NCBI GenBank assembly: GCA_038087015.1
Contig: JASBNA010000006.1
Span: forward strand, 1,426,001 to 1,490,000
Origin: Cerrena zonata
Taxonomy: Eukaryota; Basidiomycota; Agaricomycetes; Polyporales; Cerrenaceae
Length of the DNA stretch: 64,000 nucleotides
Direction of reading: 5' to 3'
The stretch's first letter is position 1. Every line of letters starts with the position of its first letter. Shown here piece after piece: positions 1 through 11,817 of this stretch. The notes under the pieces were generated by a model, which was not told the DNA's origin, did not search any database, and saw nothing but the letters and a program-made list of their open reading frames with translations. The translations under genes were made by a program, and so were the position numbers.

Positions 1-204
1 GAACTGGCACCATCAATCACGACGGCCCGGAAGACGGTCTCTGTTAGTATGTAAATTACACGCAATATAAGTGTAACATAGGCAGTATGGGATGGGTATA
101 AGTACCTGCACGATCCCAGCACGTTCGGATCTTAATACTCGTCCCTCTTTCTCTCTTTCTCCTGCTTGTTCTTTCCATCCTCTTTTCCTCTCTCATAACG
201 AAAG

Positions 205-1341
205 ATGTCGGTTGTATCTCCCATTAAAGCTGCTCTCGGCCGTGTGGCCTTTATCACTGGTGCCGGACAGGGTATCGGACGTGCTATTGCGACTAGACTA
301 GCTAGGGATGGACATGATGTCTCGATTGCGGATATCCCTTCACAACAAGAGAAAGTGGATGGTGTTATCAAGGAGATTGAGTCGTATGGAAGGAAGGCTA
401 TTAGTATTCATGCTGGTAAGTTATTGCTTTCGGATCTTGTCGAGTGTGGGATTAGGAATGGGATTGACTAATGCGGGTTGTTGTGGGGATAGATGTACGA
501 GACCCGAAAGCTATTAGCAACGCTATCCAAGAAACAGTCGACAGATTGGGGCCGAACCTCTTCGTTAGTGTTGCTAACGCAGGTGTGACCCAAGTCAAGC
601 CCCTCCTCGAATGTACACCCGAGTGCGTCTTTCTCCCCTCTCCCCTCTCCTCCTCCCGCCCTCAACTTACATTTATAATTGAAAAATGAATTGGTAGATT
701 CGTAGAAAACGAAATCCGCATCAACCTCCTCGGTCTGATCAACACCCACATCGCCGCAGCGAAACAGATGGTGAAACAAGGCAAGGGCGGACGTATCCTC
801 GGTGCGGGATCAATAGCTTCGTACCGTACAGCCGGTGTGTTCCTTCTCCTTTCCGTCCTCATAGGAGACTGAAATTATTAATGTCGGGGTGCAGAGAACC
901 TTGGTCCTTATGGGGCGACGAAGTATGCTGTGAGGGGGTTCACGGAGGTTGCTGCGAAGGAGTGGGCTCAATATGGGATTCGTGTTAATGGTACGTTCCG
1001 TGTCTTTGGTGCAAACTACTTGCTTAGTTTACTGTTTGGATAGCATATGGCCCAGGTATCGTCGATACTCCGATGTGGGACCACATCGACCGTGAACTTG
1101 CCAAGATCGTAAGTATCTTGCATCACCTTTACCTATCACATTATTCTCAATATTATATCATGCTTCATAGGAAAACATCTCAGTCGGAGAAGCGAAAGCC
1201 CTCCGAGTCAAACGCGATATCAAACTCGGACGGATCCAAGAACCCGAAGATGTCGCTAAACTGGTATCCTTCCTCGTCTCGGAAGAGGGTGAGTATATCA
1301 CTGGTCAGACGATCAAAACATGTGGTGGAGCGTCTTTGTAA
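205..1341 (+). CDS. Short-chain dehydrogenase/reductase (acetoin/diacetyl reductase-like)
   Basis: This is a classical SDR that probably reduces a small carbonyl compound with NAD(P)H in the cytosol. Six exons can be joined: 205-415, 493-622, 698-834, 895-990, 1044-1108 and 1171-1341. All introns are GT-AG, and the product is 269 aa, the usual SDR length. The protein opens with the Rossmann motif TGAGQGIG near residue 19. It also shows the NAG-type motif (ANAG), a Ser-containing strand (GAGSIASY), the active-site YGATK (YxxxK) and the PG-IVDTPMW segment that follows it. The order and spacing match the butanediol dehydrogenase/diacetyl reductase branch, but the substrate cannot be read from sequence. 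The gene is intact. Its upstream region is pyrimidine-rich just before the ATG at 205. Confidence 0.9.
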
Positions 1342-1504
1342 AAATCTCATGGAAGGTTTATGGTGATAGTGTACTGTAGAATGTATATAGAATTTATCTG
1401 GGTTTCAGGCAAAGTACAACCTCATTTGGATGAGGTGTTACCATAATGGGATGGATATGGCTGAATATGGTAATTTAGCCATGTGTTCGGTAGCCTCATG
1501 TTCC

Positions 1505-2455
1505 TTGCGAGGTGAACACGCGCGGCCTGTCGACCGTCTTCTTGCTTCCTTACCACCACACAGCCCAAAGACTACGAAGCTTACTCCACACAAGATGTCT
1601 CCGCACATCTTCTCTCATGAGCAGGTTAAAGTCCGAGTCTACTCCCTCTCTCGATTGGTACTAGATGTACCCGATGATTATTCATCGAGCGGCCCAACTG
1701 TGATACTTTGATATTCTCTGTTGATCAGTAAACTCTCATCTAAGCCACTAAACTCGAAGATGGCAGAAGTCTGAAGTGCCCCATGTATCTCATGCGTCTT
1801 CTGGAGAGTGTGGCTCGGGCTGGGTTGGAATATGCCGTAGAGGATGTGGTCAGTTTCTTGTTTTCGTTTGCGATCATCGTTCGCGTGCCTACTTCCAGGA
1901 TTCACATCGGGTCCTGATTTCTCGAAGTCCAATGGTTCCTTCTCAGAAGATGTCGTCTGACATTCCTTTGGGTGCTGGAGAAAATTTGCGTAACGGTTCA
2001 AAGCCTCGGCTACTGACCGGTAGGCTTCTGACATCTACACATTGGTCGTGAAAGAAACCAGGCTGGGTGGTCGTGTCTGCTTTCTTAATCAATGGCAAGC
2101 CGATTTTCTCCTCCTGGCTACAAAATGGGTTGAATAATACCCGTAGTCATGGTGAAGCGAGTTGGGGAGTAAACTTATAGAGGGGCAGAGACAACACGCA
2201 TGCTAGACAGTAGTTTTGACCTGTGGGATGATCTTGACCTAAAAGTAACGGCAGAGATCGTGGCTACCACGCATTCAACCATTGGGCTTGGGATGTGAAG
2301 TTTAGGTCGTGTTTGAGATGTTATATGTGGATGATTGCGCAGGTTGGCCGTTTAGTGTCATTCGTGGTTCACGTTCGTGAAACTCAACTCGGGTTATTCT
2401 TGGGTTGTGTGGTCAAATTTTTTGCTCTTGTGTCCTCTTGTGGGATATATTCTTC
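1505..2455. repeat. Dispersed non-coding repeat, copy A (~0.95 kb)
   Basis: This stretch shares a series of collinear matches with 5215-6190 and 8890-9845. The matches include a GCGGCCT start, a segment with CTCATGAGCAGGT, the block GATGATTATTCATCGAGCGG, an ACTCGAAGATG block, the GGAGAGTGTGGCTCGGGCTGG/ATATGCCGT region and a terminal TTTTTGCTC..TGTCCTCTTGTGGGAT block. Copies are strongly diverged and carry no long reading frame. No terminal inverted repeats or target duplications were recognised. It may be an old non-autonomous transposon or a decayed gene. Boundaries are approximate. Confidence 0.6.
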
Positions 2456-3443
2456 TTGGATATGTGATAGTTGACTATTCGTTACTCGCTATCTTTATGA
2501 CTTGAGAGTATCAATATGTGCTCATTACTTCTTGCTGCTCCGTCGCTACTGACCTCACCCTAATTAAGTGTTTCTCACTTTCTAGATCTGACTCCCTTGT
2601 CAAGTGTCTATCTCACTGCGTATGGAAAGGGCGTGATCAAGATATGGTACCGGTCAGTAGCTTGTATTCTGTACCGCGGGAGGAACACTGTCATCTCTGA
2701 TTAACATTAAATTTCTCTCATGTACGCGTCTCCGGACTTCGTTTTTTCTCTTCCGGGAGTTCTGATTCCTGTGAGTGCTTACTAGATCACGCTCCTGGGA
2801 CTTCTCGTATCTCACAGACTTTCAGATACATTGGTCATAGTATCAAATTGCACCAAGGACTTCCTCCCCATGGATGGAACGGAGAATCCGCCCTAGCCCC
2901 CGGCATCTATTATTAATCAACCCATCCGTTTCCTTTTAACTACACACTATATTGAAGATGTTCCATCTTGTAATCGTTGTCACTCATCATACTGGTGTGT
3001 ACTCGTTCGGACGGGATTCGAGAACAGGTTAGAAAATGACCGAGGTCATTGGCCTGCCTCAACTTTGTTCTCTACGCGTCTCATCGCTCTCTCCTACTTG
3101 ACTTCCGAGTCCATCTATCCTACTACTGTACTCATGGAATTCGGGATCGATATAAACTCTACAGTCCGTGTAGGTCATTACCCCGTACATGGTGATGACA
3201 TGAACCAGTTATTTATACCTTTATATAGAAGGTTCAGAGAATCGACGTTGAGCGAAGGCCAACATCTACATGTAACAAACCCAAGTCATTATTATAAATA
3301 AGGTTTTTTTCGCTAGGGGCTCATAGAAATGACAAGGGATGTATATACCCATAAATTGGATGAAACTATTACGACGTCAGAGTGCATGTAAGTACTATCT
3401 GGATACATACAGAGTTTAGTCACAATGTCCCTTACGGCCGTAA
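2456..3443. other. Intergenic sequence, nothing recognised
   Basis: About 1 kb between repeat A and the F-box gene. I see only short chance reading frames and no RNA gene or repeat. Part of it (after about 3300) is presumably the 3' flank of the minus-strand F-box gene. Confidence 0.5.
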
Positions 3444-5013
3444 TCATTCCCTTGACCGAATCTCCAGATGTCCTACAAGCTTAGCGGTCTCCTTATAAAC
3501 ACTGATATCCTTTCGCCAAGGTACAGATAGTGTTTCAATCATCTTTCTGCTCTCATTCCTCCATCCGAGAACGTCATTGAGAAAATCTGTACTCTCTAAC
3601 CCACTTATCCAGAGGTGCGCGGGAGATATGCACGGATCAGGCCATTGTGATAAATCGTCGTCATCGAATAAGCCAAAAATCGAGAGTAGGCGGTAGATGG
3701 ATGAAATATACAATGTGTGCACATTGATAGCCTGCTCTACGATGGTATTGTAGAAGACATCTTCCCATGGGCTTGAACGCACCCTAGTATCCATTGCATC
3801 GATGTTTAGATGTAAACATTCTAGCATCCCATTCATAACCTTTGTTGCCATCAGGGTAAATAGCTCCTGGCAGCGTCGTTCATGAAATTGAAAGATATAC
3901 TCAAAATTGAGGCTAACTCTGCACGGAGCCTCGGGCATCTCGGCTATCAAATCTGGACCTGGATTACTTTCTGTCCACCCATACAAGGTCAAGCCAGAGT
4001 ATTTGGCTCTAAGCGATACGTATCGCAGGCTGGGCAGGATTTTATCTCCTAGATTACACCCTATGTCTGCTGGGGTGATATATTCGTGGTCTAAGTCCAT
4101 GCCACTGTAGTCAATCTTCATCGAGGTCAGAGCTGGGTATGAAATGTGACGAAGGAAGTTTGTCAAGGATAGTACGCCGGGAGAACCGATATAAAGCCGT
4201 TGTAGGTGAGCTAACAGCACAACTCCCTTTGGTTCTGGTAACTCCTTGCTATCGAGCGGGACAGGTGGTGTTGCGTCGAGTAAGCAAAGGTCCTCCAATA
4301 AAGGCATGTTTTCAAACACCGATAGAAACATTGACATCGTGGTTAAAGGAGAGTGTACGAAGCCCATTATAATCTTCTTTCATCCAACGGCGGAATGGCA
4401 TAACATGATTCTCGATGTAAGCTTCTTCTGACACCTCAATATCCCAGTCACTCGCAATCTCGTCCATAGTGAAGATGATCGTCTCTATCAAGGGTAGAGG
4501 ACCGGCGAAAAGGTTATCATAGATCGGACAGAATTCATATAATGTTGCTATCTGCAGCACCTTGATGCGATGGAGATGTGGCAGAAGAATCTGTTGGATT
4601 CGATCCAGATGGTGCCGTTCGAGGTCATAATGGTCAATGTGGCAGAACACGAATATTGGGGCTTCCTGCGACCGTTCTAATACAACTTCGAGAGAACTAC
4701 TGGCATCCACATCCAGAAGGACATAGCGCCAGAGACAAGGGGAACCGAGCGCGATATATCTCCAGTAATGGCAGATATGGGTAATGGTAGGGAGCCAAGT
4801 GTAGGATTTACTGGTATGACTACGCTGCTTCGTATCTTGTATATGGTCCTCTCCCCACTCATCAACAATGTAGGAGAAGATTTCGAGGTGAATTTCGGAT
4901 GGTAAATGGGCAATCCCCAGACGTCTCCTAAGTACAGCGACCTGCGTGAGGAGCTGGTCAATTTCGTGCTCGGTGTCTGCCAAGTCAGATCCATAGGTGA
5001 AGTCGAGAACCAT
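3444..5013 (-). pseudogene. F-box protein gene with a +1/-1 frameshift
   Basis: The minus-strand reading starts at 5013 with a short heptad-like helix (EHEIDQLLTQVAVLRRRLG). It continues into a basidiomycete F-box at about residues 36-95, with LPSEIHLEIFSYIVDEW and then ITHICHYWRYIALGSPCLW. Leucine-rich segments follow. At about 4312-4367 the frame is lost. The first frame runs into a stop after NVSIGV, while the downstream frame resumes with MFLSVFENMPLLEDLCLL and continues to 3444. No GT-AG intron bridges the two, so a single-base indel is the simplest reading. Such proteins recruit substrates to SCF ubiquitin ligases, usually through the C-terminal leucine-rich part. It could be a recent pseudogene or an assembly error. 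Confidence 0.75.
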
Positions 5014-5214
5014 GACTAGGAGAAAGAATTGAGTCTAGGCATTCATAAGTTGATATAACATACCTCCGAACGTTGCTTATGCGTTAGTGCAAATCCGGAT
5101 AGAATCTATGTATAGTATTAAAATATTAAAATAACTTAGAGCAGACAGGAATTCGCCTATCTGACTGGCGCCGACACGATGCCGGGACACCTGAGCCCCA
5201 CCATGGCCCGGACT

Positions 5215-6190
5215 TTCCCGTGAGCGTACGCGGCCTGCTAGGTATTCCGAGTCAAACGGTTGAGTACTTCAAGTTTACCATTTCTTCGTTTCATACAACC
5301 CGAAGATCGCGATGCTCACCCTGCACAGGACGTCTTTTGCACATCCTTCTTCATAGGCAAGTCGAAGTCCGAACATACTAGATGTCCTCCCTTGATCGGT
5401 ACTAGATGTACCCGATGGTCGTCCATCGAGCGGTACTGTATCCTAGCGAATCACTGGTACCACTAAACCTTGAAGATACTCTCCGGCAAGAGAATGAGAG
5501 AGTGGTGCTGATAGGGCTTATAGGTACTTCCGTGGATTTCATTGGCTTACTTGTCTTTTTCTGTCTGTGGACCTTGTTCAAGGTTTTCTTCTAGCATCTG
5601 CATAGATGTTATTTTATGAGGTCTGACGGCTGCTCCTTGTCAAAGGATACATTGTATCACTTTGAGTCAAGAGATATTGCGTAATGGTCAATGTCAGTAC
5701 TTCAGTCAATATTAAAATTGATATAGGACCCAGTGGAACTTCAACGATGACGCAAGTATGGGATGTCAATGTGTATGCCAGTGCACAGTATTTTCACACG
5801 ATCTGAAAGGCGGAGGCGGATCGCTGTGACCCTCGTATCCGGTGTGGTGATCATTATATTGTGGTCATCAGAGTAGCCTCGGGGCTAAGGGCTGCATCAC
5901 CTTCACCTCCAGAACTAACAGTAGAGGTATCATTTCTTACTTCATCATGGTTCGTTGTTCAAGATCGCTGTGTCCACAGAGGGCCTGCACAACCGCGCAC
6001 TGATTCATCAGACCTTGTATATGAAGCCAAACCTGGATCGAATTTGTGTTCTACTCCAGATGTTGCAGGAAGTCCTATTTAATGCAATTCGCAATCCACG
6101 GTCATCCGAGTCACTCGCGACTCGTGCGCTTTCGGGCTGTACTTCCAATTTTTTCCTCCCTTCTGTCCTTTTGTGGGATAATGTTCTCGG
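5215..6190. repeat. Dispersed non-coding repeat, copy B (~0.97 kb)
   Basis: This is the second copy of the repeat family. It begins with GTGAGCGTACGCGGCCTG and contains ACTAGATGTACCCGATGGTC followed by GTCCATCGAGCGG, nearly identical to copy A (1660-1690). It ends with TTTTTTCCTCCCTTCTGTCC followed by TTTTGTGGGAT. The middle is the most diverged part of the three copies. No coding potential is apparent, and the ends are approximate. Confidence 0.55.
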
Positions 6191-7331
6191 GTGTATATTG
6201 ATCCGCTTCTGCTTCCCAATGCAACTACAACGTATTATCTGGACTCGTTCCGTACAATGCGTCGAGTAGATATTACCGGGGGTTTGTGGGTAATTTCTCT
6301 TCGTCATACTCCGCATTCTAAAGCTCATGTAAATTTGTTGATTCAGACATTAGACTATACTAGCGAAACTACAGCCGCAATCAATATTCACACCCGCTGA
6401 CATCATTACAACGTCCTCCTGGAATCCTTCCCGTTGAAAGATCCCTGTTTAAACTTCAAATGGTAGATCCTGATAAATAGGTGGTATACTTTCGCTTCCA
6501 TTCGCTTCAGATATATTTCTTTGCGGCTCCTTTGGTTGATCTCCTCTCTCCTATATCTCGCTTTCCGCCCCTATCCATAAACGTTGGCTTGTATCTGCCT
6601 CATTGGTTTTTGGTATCTGCATCACCTCTGGCGTTCGTAGATTCATTGTGTTGTGCTTCTCCGATGGTCGCGAGGAAACCGCGATATGTTTCACTCGAAG
6701 CCAACAATCCCTGTCTCTGCGCATCTGGGTGGATCGATATTTGGACTCACTGACAGCACTACTCCGAACTGGGATTTTAAATCAATAGTATCCAGCCACT
6801 AATATCTGTACTTGTGACCGAAGGTCACTATGCTAACATCGTTGCAATCGATGACAGGACTCTGCACGCCACTATCTCCAGATAACCTACGACATATTCC
6901 ACCCATTATTGAGGGAGACGGGTCCTCTCCGGTGTTCCGTTCTCTCCTCTCTTATTTCTAGTCGATCAAAACACTAGCGGACATGTAGAGCCGTGGTCAT
7001 CTAGTCCTTTAGAGACGATTCATAAATAAAACCTATGTATTTACCAGACGTAGTGCCTTTATTGCGTGTTTTCTGTATGAAGCTACAATATCACGAATAA
7101 ACACGATAGAACCTTAAATGTCAGGTTTTGTTCACATTCAAGTGATGATACTAGATACAGTAAGTATGAACAACACGAGCCTGAGGATAATCTTGGGCAA
7201 CCTTAATGATCATTGTTTGCAAGAGCAAAATAATATACAGCTGGATTTGTATCTAAGTTGTAAATGCAAAAGCCGCTAGAATATATTACATATAATCGAC
7301 AGATTCAGAATTCCATTGCGACCAACCCTAC
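6191..7331. other. Intergenic sequence, nothing recognised
   Basis: About 1.1 kb between repeat B and the minus-strand gene ending at 7332. Only short frames without family resemblance are present. I see no tRNA, tandem repeat or mobile-element signature. Confidence 0.5.
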
Positions 7332-8751
7332 TTACACTACGATCCTATCCTCATTCATGCTGCCATCAGAGAGACACCCTGCTGACCACGAAGCGATCAA
7401 TCCATTCGTCCATTTCTGCTGTCCCAGATCCTGATCCAACTCATGCAAGGTCCTACCAGATAAGCTACATTCGGGAAAGTCAGATTTGTGATAGGGTATG
7501 TCCTTCCCATATTTCTGACTAAGACCACCGCCTCCCCTTTTTCGACTACCACTGGCTCGGGATTGCATCTCAACAATGAGAGACTCTGGGGGATCGTTAC
7601 GCTTCCTTTTGCGAGTTGGAAGGCGAAACGGAGACGTCTTAGCATCATCGTCGTTGTCATCACCATCATTCCCGTCGTCGTCGTCCTCACCGCCGCCACC
7701 ATCATTAGGAAAGCTCGGGCTATTTTCTGGTATTTCGCAATTCCAGGCTTCATAAATACATCCAATCTGTTGGAGGATGGAGCCTTCCTGTATAAAATCC
7801 ATCGCGCGCCGGACGGTAGCTATGCTCTCATCGATCGCTGGTAGCTGCTTCTCCAACTCATTTCTCAACGCCTGTCGTCTAGCACCCATCGCCGCAGGGA
7901 GAAGTTCGCTGGAAATGTGCAGTTGATCTGCCTCAGCAGCAGTGTACTGCTGTTCAAGGTCGTTTTTAAAGTTCGTAAGGGTGTCCAGGCTATGAGTAAG
8001 TCGACCCAGATCGATAGGTGGGTATCCGTTATGCGAAGGCTTGAAGAGCTTTTTCAGTTTACGGCCCGTTTCCAAAATGACAACTTGGGATGTACATGAC
8101 TCTCCAATGGAGGCAGAGTCGTGAATGGATGAGTGTGGATAGTAAACATGTTGGGCAATGCAGCTGTTCCTGGGGCAGGTAGTTGGTCCTGGCGCAGAAT
8201 AGGTATGTCCAGCATCTGATCTGGCATAGGTTGGAGTCGATACTTGAAATTAGCTTCCTATGGGTTGAGTTTTATGTTGTCATGAGACGCTATACTTTGT
8301 AAATCAAAGAGATAGACATACCTTGCCCTCGTCATCACGATACGGGAGATCCTGTCCTGCCACAGCTTTCCAACTGCCGTCACGGCCCTGAGTCAAAAGC
8401 TGATGAAATCTTTCAACAACGTCTTGGTCTGGTAGAAAAAACCACATATGCATGTCATGCATAATGTGAATAGAGGAACCCACTAAAGTACAAGAAAGGA
8501 ATGAGTACAATAATCAACAGACGTTGAATTTTACTGGAATAGGCCCTTTCGTAGCCTAAATTTGGATACACGTTACAATATCTTCCGATGTGCGGAATAT
8601 TCTCTATTCAAGCTTTGTGAGCTATACGTAAGATAGTTGTTCAGCCACCAATAGAGACTCGGCGCATATTATTCACATACCAATTTTTTATCTGTACCAA
8701 ATTTCCTTGGAAAACAATGGGCATATTGGACAGCCCGGGACGTGGAGACAT
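7332..8751 (-). pseudogene. Unknown protein gene, frameshifted near 8080
   Basis: The family is not recognised. The C-terminal part (about 8078-7332) has a helical, probably coiled-coil region (FKNDLEQQYTAAEADQLHIS). It is followed by an acidic Asp-rich tract and a basic RLPTRKRKR stretch that could be a nuclear signal. Upstream, an exon at about 8320-8483 encodes WFFLPDQDVVERFHQLLTQG and splices cleanly at 8320 with GTATGT. The next exon reads LPPLESHVHPK and then falls out of frame, where one extra base would give KFVILETGRKL and restore continuity. A possible first exon starts at 8751 (MSPRPGLSNMPIVFQGN) and has a good donor at 8680, but its phase does not join the next exon. The gene is therefore probably broken. 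A nearby F-box gene is broken in the same way. Confidence 0.5.
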
Positions 8752-8889
8752 TTTAGACTAGACACCGTTGACCAGGGATGACGCTGTCCACGCGCTCCTT
8801 CCCAGCAGGCGTTAGTTTAGTTGAAAGTTCTAGTTGCGAGGCTGGCGTTGTGTCTTCAGGGCTGCCGATCTCGTTGATAGGAGGGTTCG

Positions 8890-9845
8890 AACCAGCTGGT
8901 GAGCGTCTGTGGCCTCGTTGATGTCATGCGGTTCAGAGTCCTCACAGTCGATCGTCTAAGCTTTTGATACACTACCACCACACAGTACACAGACCGCGAA
9001 TGCTCATCCCATATACAGAACGTCTTCGCACGTTTTATTTCATGAGCAGGTCAGTCTGAGCCTCTCATTCGGCACTAGCTTTGCCTGATGATTATTCGTC
9101 GAGCGGTGTACACAAACTTCCCCAATGCGTGCCTGGACTCGAAGATGAGTTGTAGCCAGGTCACGGTCACATCACTGTGGTCTGTGCTCTCTCGGAGAGT
9201 ATGGTGCGAGCTGGATTGAAATACGCCGTGGAGAGTTTGGCAAGTTTACTTTTTATCCGTCTCTGATTCATCACTCGTGGCCTACTTCCAGAGTCTACAC
9301 AGACACACTGTTGCGAGACTCGGCAGTTCCATCTCCAGGGATGTTCTTTGATATCACTTCGAGTATGGTGAATCGTGCGTAGCGGTCAACGTGGAGCAGT
9401 CGCCTCCCAGGATGTTATTCATAGCAGTGTATCCCATTCAACCTCTGTCTTGTGGCGCTTTGTTCTGGTGGGCTTGATGGTTTTCGCACAGGCACTGGAT
9501 TAGATGGATGTGCATCTACTTTGTCCGGGTGTTAAACGGATTCCAAGTCAAGTTCATATTCAGCATAGCTTACATGATGATATGGTGGGAATGCGGCGAC
9601 ATTGATTCAGATAACAAGCTCGGAAAATAGGCTGTTTTCGCGAACCACGCATTCGAGTCATACCGTTGCCTCTCGCATACGAAGTTTAAGGTTATTGAAG
9701 ATGGTCTTCAATATGGATATAGTGTTGACTTGTCATTGAGGACGATTCGCGGTTCGCAACTTATTACAGTCGTGAAACTTAACTCAGACCCATTCTTGGA
9801 CTGTGTTATAATTTTTCCCTTCTGGTCCTTTCGCAGGACCGCTAT
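8890..9845. repeat. Dispersed non-coding repeat, copy C (~0.95 kb)
   Basis: This is the third copy of the repeat family. It contains CTACCACCACACAG, TTTCATGAGCAGGTC, GATGATTATTCGTCGAGCGG, GGACTCGAAGATG, the GGAGAGTATGGTGCGAGCTGG/AAATACGCCGT region and a terminal TTTTTCCCTTCTGGTCCTTT block. All are in the same order and orientation as in copies A and B. It lies immediately before the duplicated RMND1 segment. Confidence 0.6.
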
Positions 9846-9910
9846 GTGATGTTTCTATGTGGATCGAAGCCCTTTGTTATTAGTTTTATGCAAGGATCGA
9901 GGATTACCAT

Positions 9911-11354
9911 CATGTATATTGCGATTCGAGAGGTAGTTCGACTCGCGATGTCGTAGGTTATGTAGTTTTTGGAACAACCAATCTTTCAGTAAAGCATGGT
10001 CACCCATAGCCTATAAACTAAGCAGATTATACGACGAGTCAATAACATTCTAAATACAACATTATACAAGATGAGTGGAGTAGTTCGGGAGATAAAGATA
10101 TCGAACCGTGAGGGAGGAGTGATATGAAGTGGTAGATGAGCAGTGATGTGATGCAACGAGAAGTCATAACGGATGGCTTAGGAAAGATCCTTTTCCAAGA
10201 TCACTTTCTCTTCATTCTCGGGTTTGCCAAAGACCATTTCCCAGAGTTCGGGTCCGTCACGTATGAGACACTAAAAATGATCTGTTAGAAAAAAAGGGTC
10301 AAGCGGGAGGGGATCGATGAGAGGACGTACAATTACGACTTCTACCGCGATGAGAGCAATAATAATGAGTTCCATTCGGTGGCCAGACGTCTATATCAAT
10401 ATGTGAGTAACCTGACCGATTTCATCCAAATGCGAACAACCTACCTCAGTTAAGAGTTGTCGTAGGGCAGACTGCACTTCAGCAGCATAGGTGATTTTGT
10501 CATTGATAGATCGCGTTCGTGCTCGCATTTCAAGGGCGTTATTGAGAGAATTGAAATAATCTATAGAATGCGTATATTAATATTTCGTGTGGTCGTATCC
10601 GAGTGTAGTGACGTACTTTCGAGGACAGGTTCAGCCCAGTAGAAATCAGGCGTGTCCGAGAAGTTCTCTCGGTTCAGGTTCAATCCTTGACGGAACTTCA
10701 ACAGTTCTCCAAGTTTCTTCACCAGAGCGACTCGTCCCAAACCGGGTTTACCAGTTTGAATCAAGGAGTCAGGCAAACCCGCCATAGAGTAAAGATATTG
10801 GTCAAGAGATGTTTCTAGCGCGGACAATGCGGTCGAACGAGAAAGAGCTTGCGAGAAAGCATATCGTGCAAGCAAGGTGTCCTGAGGGAACACTGAGGGT
10901 AGTAGATTTGAAGGAATGGACTCGTCGGATTCTGGGGGAGGAGTCTGCCCAAGGATGATCAAGTCACCTTGAAGTCGAGTCTTTCTAAACGATGTTTGTC
11001 ACACGTAAAGCAAAGACATAGTAAAGGTACTTACTCGATGGGATCGGTGACAAACTCCAAGTCCTCCGTTTCCGTCTCTACCAAAGGCGACAGTTCTGCT
11101 CTCGTCTTGGACAATACTCGAGCAGCAAACTGTTCAGCCTCCTTCTCTCCTAGACCCCAACACACCAACGTCCCATTAGCGAAGATGAATATCTCTCCTT
11201 CCTTGTCCCCATCCTTCCACTTCGGTACCCAGAGTGCCTCGTGTAGGATTTGTGACCCAGAAGGGATATGTCCCAAAAGTCTAGGAAGTATATACCGCTC
11301 TGCAGTTGCAAGGGTGAATATAGGCTGAATATCACTTCGTGTCGGTGTCGGGTT
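9911..11354. repeat. Segmental duplication, left copy (RMND1 segment)
   Basis: This 1444-bp segment is nearly identical to 15565-17014 and lies in the same orientation. Homology begins at CATGTATATTGCGATTCGAG and ends abruptly within GTGTCGGTGTCGGGTT. The small number of differences, including intron changes, suggests a fairly recent duplication. Confidence 0.9.
10178..11354 (-). pseudogene. Truncated copy of RMND1/DUF155 gene
   Basis: This copy keeps the DUF155 core of the intact gene at 15834-17236, including ERYILPRLLG, WVPKWKDGDKEGEIFIFANG, ETETEDLEFVTDP and LGRVALVKKLGELLKFRQG. It also keeps the C-terminal LIRDGPELWE end, and its splice sites are still good. It lacks the whole N-terminal part: homology stops at 11354 inside the first exon. 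The mitochondrial presequence and the start codon are therefore gone, and the next in-frame upstream codon is only a GTG. Unless a new upstream exon supplies a start, the copy cannot make a mitochondrial protein. The last intron (about 10274-10333) is a clean GTACGT..TTTTTAG intron. Confidence 0.85.
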
Positions 11355-11817
11355 AGAAGCTGGGCCCACACACCACTAAGTAGAAAGTGACCTAGGGAGA
11401 GAGGAGGTAGATCTGAGATTGTTTGGATAGTATGTTTTGAGTAACAGTGCAAAACAGAGTGAGGAAATAGAGGTGATAGGTAGAAAATGGCTAACTGGCA
11501 AAGTCTTCGCTTCGTCAAAAATAGGCGCCAATTGCAATCGGCCCACTAAGTGAATAAGTGTGTTCTCTTAAATTTGTTATATTAATAATATAATAAGATA
11601 TCGAACATATGACAAAACATATCAAAATATATTTTATTATCCCAAAAACCAAAGATACTACATACAGAGCCCACTCCAATGGTCCACAATCGACGACTTA
11701 GAGCTTGCGCGACGCGTCGTGAACACGCACGTAAACACTTCCTAATCGGGCTTGATTGACGCGGTGGGTGGTCTGCACTCACTTTACGAATGTGGCACTA
11801 GTGAGATTTCCAACACT
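11355..11817. promoter_or_regulatory. Upstream region of the NTPase-nuclease gene
   Basis: About 460 bp lie between the broken edge of the left RMND1 copy and the ATG at 11818. The middle (11570-11650) is very AT-rich. No repeat or known promoter element is identified beyond this. It is the junction sequence created on the left side of the duplication. Confidence 0.35.

Noticed and set aside
8304..8510. Independent small gene
   Set aside because: It is better explained as an internal exon of the broken unknown gene at 7332-8751, with a good donor.
8880..8900. GGTTCGAACC-like sequence considered as a tRNA T-arm
   Set aside because: No D-arm, anticodon stem or acceptor stem could be found around it.
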